Assembly (NCBI RefSeq): GCF_042677145.1 | Contig: NZ_JBHTIT010000001.1 | Location: forward strand, 1,426,001 to 1,490,000 | Direction: 5' to 3' | DNA: 64,000 bases | Source of the DNA: Perlucidibaca wandonensis | GTDB taxonomy: Bacteria; Pseudomonadota; Gammaproteobacteria; Pseudomonadales; Moraxellaceae | Shown here: positions 26,446-35,700 of the stretch, piece after piece | Numbering within the stretch: the stretch's first letter is position 1 | Layout of the letters: each line of letters begins with the position of its first letter | Position numbers and translations under genes: made by a program | Notes under the pieces: model-generated | Told to the model about the DNA's origin: nothing | The model's database searches: none | Seen by the model: the letters and a program-made list of their open reading frames with translations, nothing else

Positions 26446-26532
26446 CTCTGTATTAGAGTGCTTATAGGTAAGGCTTATGATTGCGAGTACAGTAGACCTG
26501 ATGAGATGAAAATTATTTCACGAAGGGTCAAC

Positions 26533-26973
26533 TCAATCTGACTCCAGCTCTCTAGCCTTCGAGAGGGCTGATGCTATTAGTCCAGCTGGAACCGAAACTA
26601 AACCCAGCCCCACTAACAATACTATGAAAGTAAAAGCTTTCCCGCCCGCTGTTACGGGATACATATCTCCGTACCCAACCGTTGTTAATGTAGTTACAGA
26701 CCACCAAAGGCTATGAAATACCGACTTAAATGCCTCAGGCTGAGCGGTGTTTTCGAAGTAGTAAATACCTACAGCGGATAAATATAGAACAACAGCTGAC
26801 ATAGCAAGAAAAAGGACAAGCTCCTCTTTCGCGAGGCTTAACGCCACACTAAATCTGTTCATCGCCTTACTATATCGTGCAAGCTTGAGAATTCGGAAGA
26901 GGCGCAATAAGCGAAACGCTCTAACGACCCTTAAATCCAATCCAGTAGTTAAGTAGAATGGCAAAATTGCCAC
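26533..26973 (-). pseudogene. N-terminally truncated voltage-gated-type K+ channel
   Basis: The frame encodes the C-terminal two thirds of a six-TM K+ channel: the end of S3 (VAILPFYLTTG), a voltage-sensor-like S4 with arginines (LRVVRAFRLLRLFRILKLAR), S5, the pore with selectivity filter TTVGYGDMYP, and S6. S1 and S2 are missing. The same frame continues upstream for about 20 codons of plausible channel sequence (NRWSFVTSFFGVIDL) to a TAA just before a G6 run, with no ATG. It is probably a broken gene; a pore-only product from the GTG at 26973 cannot be excluded. Confidence 0.65.
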
Positions 26974-27254
26974 TAAATCTATGACTCCAAAGAAGCTCGT
27001 TACAAATGACCATCGATTTGGTAATCCCCCCAGAAATTAATCGGATTCAGAAGTAGAATTTCTCCTAATGCTTTAGGGTCCAACCCCATAACGAAGAAGA
27101 TTGGATATGAAAAGGCCGAATACTAGGAGTGAATAATGGTGCAGAGCTTGTTTTCTAGACAGTATTCCACCCTAAAACAGCCGCAACTTAGGCAAGGCTT
27201 TCGAAAATAATGCAGCGGAATCGCCAACGCCTGACACTAGATCAAACATAAAGC
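26974..27254. other. Gap without a convincing gene
   Basis: AT-rich sequence upstream of the truncated channel. Its first part is the cut channel frame. A 38-codon frame on the minus strand (…ALGEILLLNPINFWGDY…) looks protein-like but matches no family I recognise and ends without joining the channel. I see no RNA gene here. Confidence 0.4.
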
Positions 27255-27296
27255 CGTGATAGCTACCCGATCCTTAAGGCTCGGGTAGCTATCACG
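27255..27296 (-). terminator. Long perfect hairpin after the island lipoprotein gene
   Basis: A 16-bp perfect stem (CGTGATAGCTACCCGA and its complement) encloses a 10-nt loop and starts about 12 bp past the stop of the 27308-28432 gene. The T run after it is weak (CTTTATG), but position and strength favour a terminator. Confidence 0.7.
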
Positions 27297-27307
27297 TTAA
27301 ATGGGCA

Positions 27308-28432
27308 CTAATTGCTTAACAGAGCAGTGAGTTCAGCTATTAGATCATTAGTTTTTTTATTAACAAACTCTTCGCCATAGCGGCCTGCTCCTCCATAATT
27401 ATCTACCACGGAAGTATAATTCCCGCCGATAGTTATTACCGTATCATTTCTATCTGGGAAGAGTGATATCACTACGTTTCTTTCACAAATTATTTTGCTA
27501 AACCACAGAAATGCAAACTCATTACTCTCACCAAAAGTAAAAGTAGACTTTTGCTCATCGTATTTGTATCCACCTAGATTTCGCTGAATCCTAGCCTTTG
27601 CTGTCTCAAAATTCACATTGAATTTCTTCTCAATTAATGGAATGGCGATAGAGTTGGACTTCCTATACCTACTCGACGCCTCATTAATAAACCCTTGATG
27701 AATTTTATCCTTAACATTAACTTTAAGATCGCTTATTTCACTAACAAGAGCATTAAGCTTACGATTAAATCCATTCAAGTCAAAATCAAAAAATTTCATT
27801 GACGCACTCGATGGATTACGACCCTTATACAAAACATCCACATTCGTAACGGTTGAAACCGAGTCGATTCTTCCTTCAATATATCCATTGCGATTCAGTA
27901 AGATCCCTTTTACTTTAGAATCTATTTTTGCCGTATAAGTCAGATCCGGATATTTCAGCGGCTTGCGATACTTCGGGTCAAACAGAGTGATTTCATACTC
28001 ATAATTACCACTATCCATAATCAGCCTTGTCGAATCTTTATCAAATTTCGGCAAAGGTAAATTTGACGTGTATGACTCTTTACTTGACAAAGCAAGCCTT
28101 ACTTTTTTTGCGATCAAGTTAGAGCCATATGAATTTATATCTGCAATCACTGACTCATATTTTCTTGGCGCATATTTTGAATATGCGGATTCAGCTAGAG
28201 AATCGAATATATACCCCTCTTTTACCAGCAATAATCTTGCGTCCGCAATTATTTTTTCTTTACTTGAGCTCGAGTCCTGAATAAGTTGATACTTAAATAC
28301 TAAAGGCGCGCTCAATAGATTATTATTTTTAATTGGATATGCAGCGCAGCCAGAGCCAAGCAAAACCACCGCAAAACATAGGCTCAAAAGAATCCCGCGC
28401 TTAACTTCAAGACCCTTATACATAATACTCAC
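27308..28432 (-). CDS. Predicted lipoprotein of unknown function
   Basis: 374-residue protein with a signal peptide and lipobox LGSGC (cysteine about residue 29), so it is probably membrane-anchored in the cell envelope. The mature part is lysine-, serine- and asparagine-rich with mixed strands and helices and shows no domain I recognise. G+C is clearly lower than in the flanking chromosome, consistent with transfer. It has its own terminator, and the region upstream is AT-rich and could hold a promoter. ATG at 28432 or three codons later is possible. Confidence 0.65.
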   Translation of the reverse strand: MSIMYKGLEVKRGILLSLCFAVVLLGSGCAAYPIKNNNLLSAPLVFKYQLIQDSSSSKEKIIADARLLLVKEGYIFDSLAESAYSKYAPRKYESVIADINSYGSNLIAKKVRLALSSKESYTSNLPLPKFDKDSTRLIMDSGNYEYEITLFDPKYRKPLKYPDLTYTAKIDSKVKGILLNRNGYIEGRIDSVSTVTNVDVLYKGRNPSSASMKFFDFDLNGFNRKLNALVSEISDLKVNVKDKIHQGFINEASSRYRKSNSIAIPLIEKKFNVNFETAKARIQRNLGGYKYDEQKSTFTFGESNEFAFLWFSKIICERNVVISLFPDRNDTVITIGGNYTSVVDNYGGAGRYGEEFVNKKTNDLIAELTALLSN

Positions 28433-29050
28433 ACCTTTTATTATTAATTATTTATAAGTTAACTTCATTAATCAGAATGGCATATATTACATCTTAGCTT
28501 GCGCCGCCCTGATTGACTCAGTTACGTTTGCAAACGCCCCTAAAACACACGCATTCTAACTCTACTCTGCCGATTGCAATACAGCTTTTGCTTCCTAGCA
28601 AGGCTTGTAGTGATCAACTAATCTCGGGCATCGTTTTAAGTTTTCGGCCGCTACTGCTGGTGCCAAGCCATCATTAAACTGGAGTGGTCTACACTTATAC
28701 CACTCCATCAAGTTAGCAAGTCACATCGTGCATCTCTTTTCGCCGAGTCAGTTAACCAACACTCGACACCCACTCTGCCTTTAGCTTCTAAACAATCGCT
28801 CCATTGGCACATTGTCCCAGCAGCTTCCGTGGAGCCCCATGCTTTTCTGCATCCGATAGCACTGCAGGCGCAGACGAAATAGACCTATTTTAAAGCAGCC
28901 GGTGGCAATGCCATGTTGCTGCCACAACATTCCTTAGAAAATATTTAATTTCGGTAGATCTAGGTATACAACTCACTATTGCCAGATCCGTTAAATATGG
29001 ATAACAATTATTCATGGTCAGCAGTAGTTAAATCACTGCTAAGCCCCCGC
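28433..29050. other. Non-coding stretch in the island
   Basis: About 600 bp with no supported gene. It contains a 9-bp inverted repeat with a 10-nt loop (28680-28707, TGGAGTGGT / ACCACTCCA) and a weaker GGTGGCA / TGCCACA pair near 28905. No long open frame, tRNA or recognised regulatory RNA is seen. It probably carries the promoter of the lipoprotein gene on its left. Confidence 0.5.
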
Positions 29051-29134
29051 CTTTAGGTAGCCGATGTTATCCAGTCGACGAATGTTAGCTGGCTTTAGGT
29101 GGGTGATTTTTTCAGGTGGCGAATGCTATCTACC
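29051..29134. repeat. Imperfect 42-bp tandem repeat upstream of the replication genes
   Basis: Two units, at 29051-29092 and 29093-29134, both begin CTTTAGGT. With a 1-nt offset both carry CGAATG(T/C)TA(G/T)CT late in the unit, and a related GATGTTATCC lies in the first. They sit about 100 bp before the small DNA-binding gene, where operator or iteron-like sites of a replication module would be expected. Confidence 0.45.
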
Positions 29135-29234
29135 TATCCTCGGGCTTCAGGGGATCGGATGAATGATACGGCCGCATTTGCGGTCCAATTCCACCTGATA
29201 AAACATCCAGCCACGGCTGGAGTGCGAGACCAAT

Positions 29235-29549
29235 ATGTACCTGTCCCCACTTGCCTGCGCTATGCTAAAAGCAGGCTTCCCAGCATTAATGCATGTTGAA
29301 CACGTATCAAAAGCCACAAGCCACGCAGAGCAAACCATCCGCAATAAACTTAGCGATGACAAGTATCCGATCCCTTCCACTTTAGAAGAAGGCAGACGAA
29401 CCTTCAGCATCTGCGATGTTGCTAACTATATCGAAAACGTTCATCTCCTAATTAACCAGAAAAATACTCGACGTGGGCGCCCAACCAAATTAAAAGCCAT
29501 GCTGATGGCTAAGCAAGATGCAGTACCTCCATTAAATATTGAGTACTGA
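29235..29549 (+). CDS. Small helix-turn-helix type DNA-binding protein
   Basis: 104-residue protein. The central part (ATSHAEQTIRNKLSDDKYPI, then GRRTFSICDVANYIE) resembles AlpA/excisionase-like winged-helix proteins that recognise operators on mobile elements. The C terminus is basic (NQKNTRRGRPTKLKAML). It lies 4 bp upstream of the TrfA-like initiator ATG, so it probably regulates replication or excision. Exact role unknown; the start at 29235 is chosen for its GGAG 12 bp upstream and is not certain. Confidence 0.6.
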   Translation: MYLSPLACAMLKAGFPALMHVEHVSKATSHAEQTIRNKLSDDKYPIPSTLEEGRRTFSICDVANYIENVHLLINQKNTRRGRPTKLKAMLMAKQDAVPPLNIEY

Positions 29550-29553
29550 CATC

Positions 29554-31167
29554 ATGGCCGATACCAATCTACTTGAGCGGCTAGCCGAGATGACTGCGCG
29601 TGGCTTGCAGTCTAGCCAGACGCGCATTAAAGCAACGGGGTCGATTCAGGCCCCCAAACTATGGCTTCCAAAAATGGTTGGTAGCGCACCGAACGCGCTC
29701 CTCCGCTCATCATTATTTAGCACATCAGCTAGAAGCAAAACCAATCTAAAGGAAAGCACACCTGTGTGCGCCTTAGGAAAGCACCACATCATCTGTAAGG
29801 GAGCTAAGCTCGAGCAAGCCGACTTAGATGTCTGGCTTGCCGTGTTTGAGCACTTTAAAAGTATCGATTCTCAAACATGCAAAATTCCAGCAGCAGCCAT
29901 GCTAAGTATGTTGAAACGAGGCGATGATGGGCGAAACCATGCACTCTTAGCTCGCCGACTTTCTCGCCTAACGAATGCCACACTTCAGGTTTCTGCTGGC
30001 TCACCAATCTATGAGGGATCATTAATAGATTCCTGTGTTAGGAATCCAGATAGCAAACGTTTTGAGATCCAGCTCAACTCTGAATTGCGATCGCTTTTTG
30101 GTCGTAATGAATGGACAGCGATTGATCTAAACATCAGGTTTGAACTTTCAGGCCACCCTTTAGCGCAGTGGTTACACGCTTTTTATTCCACTCACGCTAA
30201 CCCCCTCCCTTATAAAATTGACACCATCCATTCCCTAAGTGGCAGCACCAATCGCCACATGGCGGGTTTCAAGCAAGAGTTAAAAAAAGCACTTGCCGCA
30301 GTACATTGCGCAGCCATAAAGCATGGCAAGTCATTCGAATATGCTATCGATGAAAAAGTGCATATCAAGCATGATTTTGGCAAAGGGCGCGCGCGAAAAA
30401 AGAGCAAGAATAGAGTGCTAGAGCCGGTGCCGAGCCACCGTGCGCAAACATATTTTCTCCGCGCACAGACATATCGTTCACCGTGCGCGCACATTACAAG
30501 CCCCGTGCGAGGACATAGCCCAAGTGACACGAAGGCATCCTCTAGCGCTTGTAATGACTGGCTTGAGGACAAGCCAGATTGGCGGCTAATCGTTATTAAT
30601 CAATTAATAATCGTAGCCCGCCGGCAAGCCCAAAGCGCGCAGGCCCAACCCTTTGGGCCGAAGGGGGCCCACGTAAGTGGGTCTGAGGCCAACAGGCCGA
30701 TAGACGATGAGTGTGCCAAGCACGAATCGCGGGGGGGCCGACCACGCCCCAGCGTGAGTCGGGGGCAAAGCCCCGGCGTCGGAGCGAAGCGCGCGACCAT
30801 CCAGATTGATGGTCAGGCGTCCAGCCTGTCCCCCGCAGGGGCAAGTGTGGCTATGCCGATTTCTGCGAAGGCAGAAACCCGAAGGGCGAAGGCTAACGGC
30901 CAAGTCGGCGCGCCAGCGCAGCATCCAATCTGGATGGTCGCGCGCTGCGAGACGACGACGCCCCAGGGTTCGGCGAAGGGCGTTCAGCCCGAGCAAGACC
31001 GGTTACGCGTCCAGCGGAAAGGCGCATGGCGACTAGGGCTTGGCACCAAACCCAGCTTTTCAAATCACCATCTTTATGGTGAGCATCTGCTCTGCGCATC
31101 TCAGCGCTTAAACCAGTGCGCTCTTCGCACTGACGGCGCACTCACCAAAGCACGGAGGAGCGCATGA
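29554..31167 (+). CDS. TrfA-like plasmid replication initiator with unusual C-terminal extension
   Basis: The first ~290 residues match the TrfA family, initiators of iteron-controlled plasmids such as IncP. Supporting segments are LEQADLDVWLAVFEHFKS, SRLTNATLQVSAGSPIYEGS, IDLNIRFELSGHPLAQWLHA and FKQELKKALAAV (winged-helix DNA-binding domains). From about residue 295 the frame runs through iteron-like repeats and then a G+C-rich hairpin array, giving a low-complexity R/A/P/G-rich tail. The stop overlaps the next start (ATGA), so the whole frame may be translated, but the tail has no protein-like features. I use the ATG at 29554 rather than an upstream TTG. Confidence 0.75.
   Translation: MADTNLLERLAEMTARGLQSSQTRIKATGSIQAPKLWLPKMVGSAPNALLRSSLFSTSARSKTNLKESTPVCALGKHHIICKGAKLEQADLDVWLAVFEHFKSIDSQTCKIPAAAMLSMLKRGDDGRNHALLARRLSRLTNATLQVSAGSPIYEGSLIDSCVRNPDSKRFEIQLNSELRSLFGRNEWTAIDLNIRFELSGHPLAQWLHAFYSTHANPLPYKIDTIHSLSGSTNRHMAGFKQELKKALAAVHCAAIKHGKSFEYAIDEKVHIKHDFGKGRARKKSKNRVLEPVPSHRAQTYFLRAQTYRSPCAHITSPVRGHSPSDTKASSSACNDWLEDKPDWRLIVINQLIIVARRQAQSAQAQPFGPKGAHVSGSEANRPIDDECAKHESRGGRPRPSVSRGQSPGVGAKRATIQIDGQASSLSPAGASVAMPISAKAETRRAKANGQVGAPAQHPIWMVARCETTTPQGSAKGVQPEQDRLRVQRKGAWRLGLGTKPSFSNHHLYGEHLLCASQRLNQCALRTDGALTKARRSA
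30438..30523 (+). repeat. Iteron-like repeats inside the initiator gene (candidate oriV)
   Basis: Four repeats start at 30438, 30459, 30481 and 30503, a 21-22 bp period, with core CCGTGCGCRNACATA (second copy CCGCGCACAGACATA, fourth CCGTGCGAGGACATA). The regular one-helix-turn multiple and the location directly after a TrfA-like domain match iterons; RK2 iterons bound by TrfA have a similar 22-bp spacing. It could be the binding site of this initiator. Confidence 0.7.
30642..31131 (+). other. G+C-rich array of small hairpins (structured RNA or DNA candidate)
   Basis: Perfect or near-perfect short stems follow one another. Examples: 30642-30659 (7 bp), 30668-30681 (CCCAC-GTAA-GTGGG), 30687-30698, 30747-30764 (GTGA loop), 30762-30774, 30795-30814 (7 bp), 30814-30828, 30830-30841, 30860-30877 (7 bp), 30922-30936 (6 bp), 30978-30990, 31066-31081 (6 bp) and 31115-31131 (6 bp). 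Several loops are GNRA-like or 3-5 nt. No RNA family is recognised. It lies between the iterons and the next gene's ribosome-binding site. Confidence 0.55.
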
Positions 31168-31997
31168 TGACCTCTTCCGTTCGCAATCCTCGAAGCTCAA
31201 CCGCCAGTCCCTTTCTGCGTGGGCTTGAGAAGAATGCCACGGTCATCAGTTGGCTGTGGCGATGGCATTATTCGACTAATCAAGTCACCGCCGAACTGCT
31301 GGCCTCCAGTGCCGCCGTAGCGCGCAATCTAACGGCTCGCCTTGAGAAAGCCGGCCTACTGCGCCGTGTCGAAAGTGATGAACTGCAAGGCGCGAATTTG
31401 TGGATGCTGACCCTGGATGGCTGCAGCGTAGCCGCTGAGCTGGATGACTATCTGCCTGCCCACTACGACACTCGCCCGAGTACCATCGATCATCGCAAGG
31501 TACGGCACGAGGTCTCACTCCAATGGTTCATTGCTCGCGCCCAAGCCCAAGGCAAGATCCACAGTCCGCTGCCGGATCGACTGTTGAGGGCCAATGCTAA
31601 TAGCTATGAGAAAATCTCAGACTGCCTCTGCATTGACGCACATGGCAACCGACTGAGCATCGAGGTCGAACGAACGGAGAAAACCAGCCGCCGGCTCGAC
31701 TTATTTTTGTGGGGACTGCTGCGGCAACTACAAGCCAACGAAGTCCAACAAGTCATCGTCGTCACACAGATCCGCGGACTGGTCGAACGCTACCGAGCAA
31801 CACTGACATCACCAGACGGCATCATCCGCTGGCGCAAGGACAACATCGCCAACAAATGGGTCTCTCTTGATGCCACACGCCCTGCACCAGAATTGATACG
31901 GTGTATCAGCTTCATTCATGAGCCAGCCATCAATGCTCCGCTTCACCCCTACTCGCTTACGCATGGCAGAAAAAAGCGTGCGGAAGGTGCAGCATGA
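31164..31997 (+). CDS. Replication-relaxation / MobC-like winged-helix protein
   Basis: 277-residue protein resembling the replication-relaxation family found on plasmids and mobilizable elements. The N-terminal winged helix (about residues 30-75) includes NQVTAELLASSAAVARNLTA and LEKAGLLRRVES. A middle domain has VRHEVSLQWFIARAQ and RLSIEVERTEKTSRRLDLFL, a pattern like a degenerate nuclease fold. GGAGGAG lies 4 bp upstream of the start. It overlaps the preceding and following genes (ATGA at both ends), so the three form one operon. A role in plasmid-like replication or mobilization is inferred. Confidence 0.65.
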   Translation: MMTSSVRNPRSSTASPFLRGLEKNATVISWLWRWHYSTNQVTAELLASSAAVARNLTARLEKAGLLRRVESDELQGANLWMLTLDGCSVAAELDDYLPAHYDTRPSTIDHRKVRHEVSLQWFIARAQAQGKIHSPLPDRLLRANANSYEKISDCLCIDAHGNRLSIEVERTEKTSRRLDLFLWGLLRQLQANEVQQVIVVTQIRGLVERYRATLTSPDGIIRWRKDNIANKWVSLDATRPAPELIRCISFIHEPAINAPLHPYSLTHGRKKRAEGAA

Positions 31998-32713
31998 AAA
32001 CTAGCTTCGGGTATATGACACTAATGCTCGCAGTCCTCATTCTAAGTGGCTGTGATACTCAGACAGACTTAGCTTTTCAGCGGGGATACGTCGCAGGACA
32101 AGCCTCCATGCTCAAGCTTGCAGCAGCAAACGAGGCCGAGATTAAATATCTCAGAAAAACTCAAGAAGAGGCAGCTTTTGATGCAGCCTGCACTGCAACG
32201 CTTACATGCAGCATTGCTCGTCGCTTAGGAGGAATGACAACCTCTAGCTCAACGACACAACCTGACCCCGCCAAGTTTAAGTACTACACCTACATACTGC
32301 GAAATGCAGATGGCATGGTATCCGGCACTCTGCTGGCAACAGCATTGATATTTTGCTTATGGCTTCTGATAAAACGACGACAACTTCGACTAACCCAAAT
32401 AGCCATGCTGATAAAGACGGAGCAAGCGATCCACAAAGATCTTTCCGCTGAGAGTGCTAATCTGAAACAACAACTGCTGACGCTGCGTGAAGCTCAGCAG
32501 CTCGCGGCTGAAGGGCTACAAGCAGCCATGGCCGGCCTTAGACTTCGCCAAGAAAGTATTGAGGCCCAGAAGAAAACAAAAGTAAGGCTGGAGAAAGATA
32601 TTGCGGAGTGCAGGAAGACGCTTGTCACGCTAAAAGGCACTTATGCCGCACAAGGAGCCCCTCGCTCCACTGTACCGCCACACTTGATGGCCAAAACAAT
32701 ATTTAGCACCTAA
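31994..32713 (+). CDS. Lipoprotein with membrane helix and coiled coil, unknown function
   Basis: 239-residue protein. It has a signal peptide with lipobox LSGC (cysteine about residue 20), an extracytoplasmic stretch with two cysteines (CTATLTC), a TM helix (GTLLATALIFCLWLLIKRR, about residues 110-128) and a long C-terminal coiled coil (about 135-220, LKQQLLTLREAQQLAAEGLQ). Translationally coupled to the relaxation-type gene by ATGA. An entry-exclusion or transfer-envelope role would fit a mobile element, but this is a guess. Confidence 0.65.
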   Translation: MKTSFGYMTLMLAVLILSGCDTQTDLAFQRGYVAGQASMLKLAAANEAEIKYLRKTQEEAAFDAACTATLTCSIARRLGGMTTSSSTTQPDPAKFKYYTYILRNADGMVSGTLLATALIFCLWLLIKRRQLRLTQIAMLIKTEQAIHKDLSAESANLKQQLLTLREAQQLAAEGLQAAMAGLRLRQESIEAQKKTKVRLEKDIAECRKTLVTLKGTYAAQGAPRSTVPPHLMAKTIFST

Positions 32714-32742
32714 TGAAGCGGCGACGTGCTGGATACCTTCCA

Positions 32743-35700
32743 TCAGAACTCAAGAAGGTCGTTTGGTCGCCCGACATGGGTACCTTCCAGTGCAGCGATC
32801 TGCGACTGCGCATAAGTGACTGGGGATGCACCACTGAAAACAAGCCAGGACACAAGCTCAGGATTTGTTACGGAGGTGAACCGAGCCATGTCTCCGAGGT
32901 TCTCCCGTGCGAGCGCTACACGCTTCAGATGCTTTTTGAGTTTGTCTGGTTTGCCTTTTATCTCATCGCCTTGGTACTCAGAGAGTTGGGCGGCGACTTC
33001 CGAGTAGTTCCGGGCAAGTGAAAGATCCTTGCATTCGACTATGAGAACCTGATTGCGGTCTGAGCGCCAAGCTAGCAGATCGATATCGCCAGGATCTGTT
33101 GTTAGGTTTCTCCGCAAAATTTCCGGAAAGCCGATGCCATGCCGAACAGTCCATCCTGCCTCGCGGAGATCTCTTTCTAAGGTCTTTTCGAACGAGAGTC
33201 CTTCCCGAGCTTCCCCCAGCCACTCGTCTCTCATCCCTTCCGTGCGGAAAAACTCCCGTTTGAGCCTCCCTGTATGCGCTCCTTCGAAGACGTACTTCAG
33301 CGACGTGTGTAGGAGCCCTGGCGCTACGATCACCAACGGATCATCGCTTTCGTCTATCTGCAACATCGGGCGAGCAGCAACTGACAGGCGGCGACCAAAC
33401 CGCCAAGGATAGATTTCGGAAAGTTCAAATCCGCTTGGCACCTCTTCCCACTTCGGGCGTGTACTCAGCACGAACTGGTGGAGGAATGCATCAACGACCT
33501 CACTATCTAATCCCGCCGACTTGCCAGCAGCCTTTAGATCACTCCATTTCATCTCGAAAATCGCAGCGTGTTGCTCCATGCCGACCGACTCAAGTGCTTT
33601 GACGAAGCAAAGGCCGTCTTCAACCGAAAAGCTCATTTCCTCCTTCCAAAATGCAAGGAAGGTCTCGAGTTTGTAATCGACCTTGGCATCGTCAGTACGA
33701 TCGTCGTCGGCCACGTCTTCTAACTCATCAGTCTTTGTATAGTGCCGCTCGAATCGTGCCGCATGCGCTTCGAATCGCTCATTGGTAGCCTTCGATAACA
33801 GTGGTTCGAGCACTAATTCCCCGAGCTCGTCGCGGAAGAGCAGGTCACCTAGTGGGGAGATAATGACAACAGCAGGCAGTGCGCCGAAGCGCACCGCATC
33901 TGACATGCCTCCGATGCGAAAGAGCAGTGAGGCACGTGCAAGTAGCCGACTGAGCGCCATGTCAGAGGCCTCAGTCCCTCCGTTTGTGGGGCACGTGCAG
34001 AGGGCCATTTCGGTGACTAGTCGGGAGGTCAGTGCCGCACCGGCATAACGTCCTAATTGCTTGGCAATCGTCGCATCAACACCGTCTTCCCCAGCATGCA
34101 GGCCAAGGACGGCAGCGGCTGTGCGATGCCATTGGCTCTCACCGCCGCGTGCTTGCTCACAGTTCTCGAGAAGGCGCATAAGGATCTTCTTGCGATCAAA
34201 GCGGGAAAGCTCGATCTGCATATCATTGAGAAGCAAAGCAACCACGCCGTTGAGGAGCTTGCCCACCGCCTTCTTGCCCTCGTAACGTGCAGGTGCATCG
34301 GCCGCAACAGCACGCCATCCAAGCTCAATCCGGGCAGCGCCCGACTCGACGTGCTCGACGGTCAGAAGCTCTCGGGTCAGTGAGTCGCGCACATAGTCGC
34401 TGAAGTCAAACGTCTGCATGAGGTGAAAGCTGCGCGCTGTATCATTGGGAACCGCCATCTGCTCGACTGCGTTCGCATTTTCGAATGGCGCATCGATCCG
34501 AAGAAGGGTGGCAAACGCGGTGCCAAGTGCACGTACAAGAGCTCGCTCTGCACGGTTGTACGGCACACGAAAGCCGGCAAGGTACCCGTCCTTGAACACC
34601 ACTCGAAGCGCTCCCTGTTCACGCACACGCTCCAGTCGCCAGAATGTATTCAGATCGAGGGGAATCTCCTCATTCTCGAATCGGCCAATATCGTCGCTAC
34701 CTGCAAAATGCAGATAGACCTTTACTGATTTTCTGGTTGTCCGTTCACCAAAAGTTTCCAGTGCCTCGCTAACCCGTCCAATCCATGTCCGTACCATTCT
34801 GGCAAGCTCAATGATGAGTCCGCGATCTTTCATGTCGGGTGCTTCAATCGTCACCCAGAGATTGCTCTGTCCCTCATACACACAGGTCAGACGTTTGGCC
34901 TCAAGCTCATCGATGGAGACGTAGCATTTTCGTTCGCGTTCGGTCGGGAAGAAATCCTCCGCTGACGACCGCATCACCCGGTGCCATTTGCCACTGTTGT
35001 CCTTGGTACGGTGCCGGTCAAACCCTACATCCGCTGCCATGCGCACATCACGGAGCATATTCAATGGAATCATCAGCATCAGCGGGTGCTCGGGCGAAAT
35101 GCGCCCCTCCATCAACTGGTCGTGGGGAACCATGTGGCCGTCATTGGCACGTACCCAGCCGAGAAGATTGAGCATGCCATTGACGTTGATGAGTTGCACA
35201 CCGGCTCGCGCAATTGTTTCTTTCGCATCCTGCACACGCCAGAAGGCAAGCGGGGACATCTCAACTAGCGACCCTATACGGACAAAATCCGCGCAAGACA
35301 TCCACTCGAACTGCCATCCTTCAGGCAATTTTGGTGCCGTGCCGGCAAAGCCCGCACCCCAGCCACAACCGACGCGCACGACAATGCCGCGCTGAAAGCC
35401 GGGCTGGTCGGCAATTTCAATGGCGCTCTTTGTAACGCCGACGTCGAGGAAGTGCGAGGTCTCCTCATCAAGCCGAACCATGCCGCTAAAACCTGTATCT
35501 GGATACTGCTGCATGGAGGGCAAAACGAATTGGAGCATCATAAAGTGGCCCACATCAACCGAGGAGACGACGGTCGCCAACCGGGTCGTCTTATGCTGCC
35601 CCCAGGACAACATCAACCGCTCGCCGCTGCCGAAGACCGGAGTTTCGAAAAAGGTACGCGCATGGGAATTGGCCAGTGCCTTGTCGAGGTTACTCAGCTC

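Noticed and set aside
29099..29299. 66-residue plus-strand ORF before the HTH-type gene
   Set aside because: It has no protein-like pattern, starts inside the tandem repeat and overlaps the better-supported 29235-29549 gene.
30438..30523. CRISPR array
   Set aside because: The repeats are adjacent at 21-22 bp with no unique spacers, only four copies, and no cas genes; iterons explain them better.
30604..30996. Minus-strand ORFs (66-130 residues) opposite the hairpin array
   Set aside because: Open frames are expected by chance in this GC-rich, stop-poor segment; no ribosome-binding site or protein-like composition.
32713..33021. 102-residue plus-strand ORF after the coiled-coil lipoprotein
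   Set aside because: It lies almost wholly antisense to the end of the large nuclease-like gene; the lack of stops is a shadow effect.
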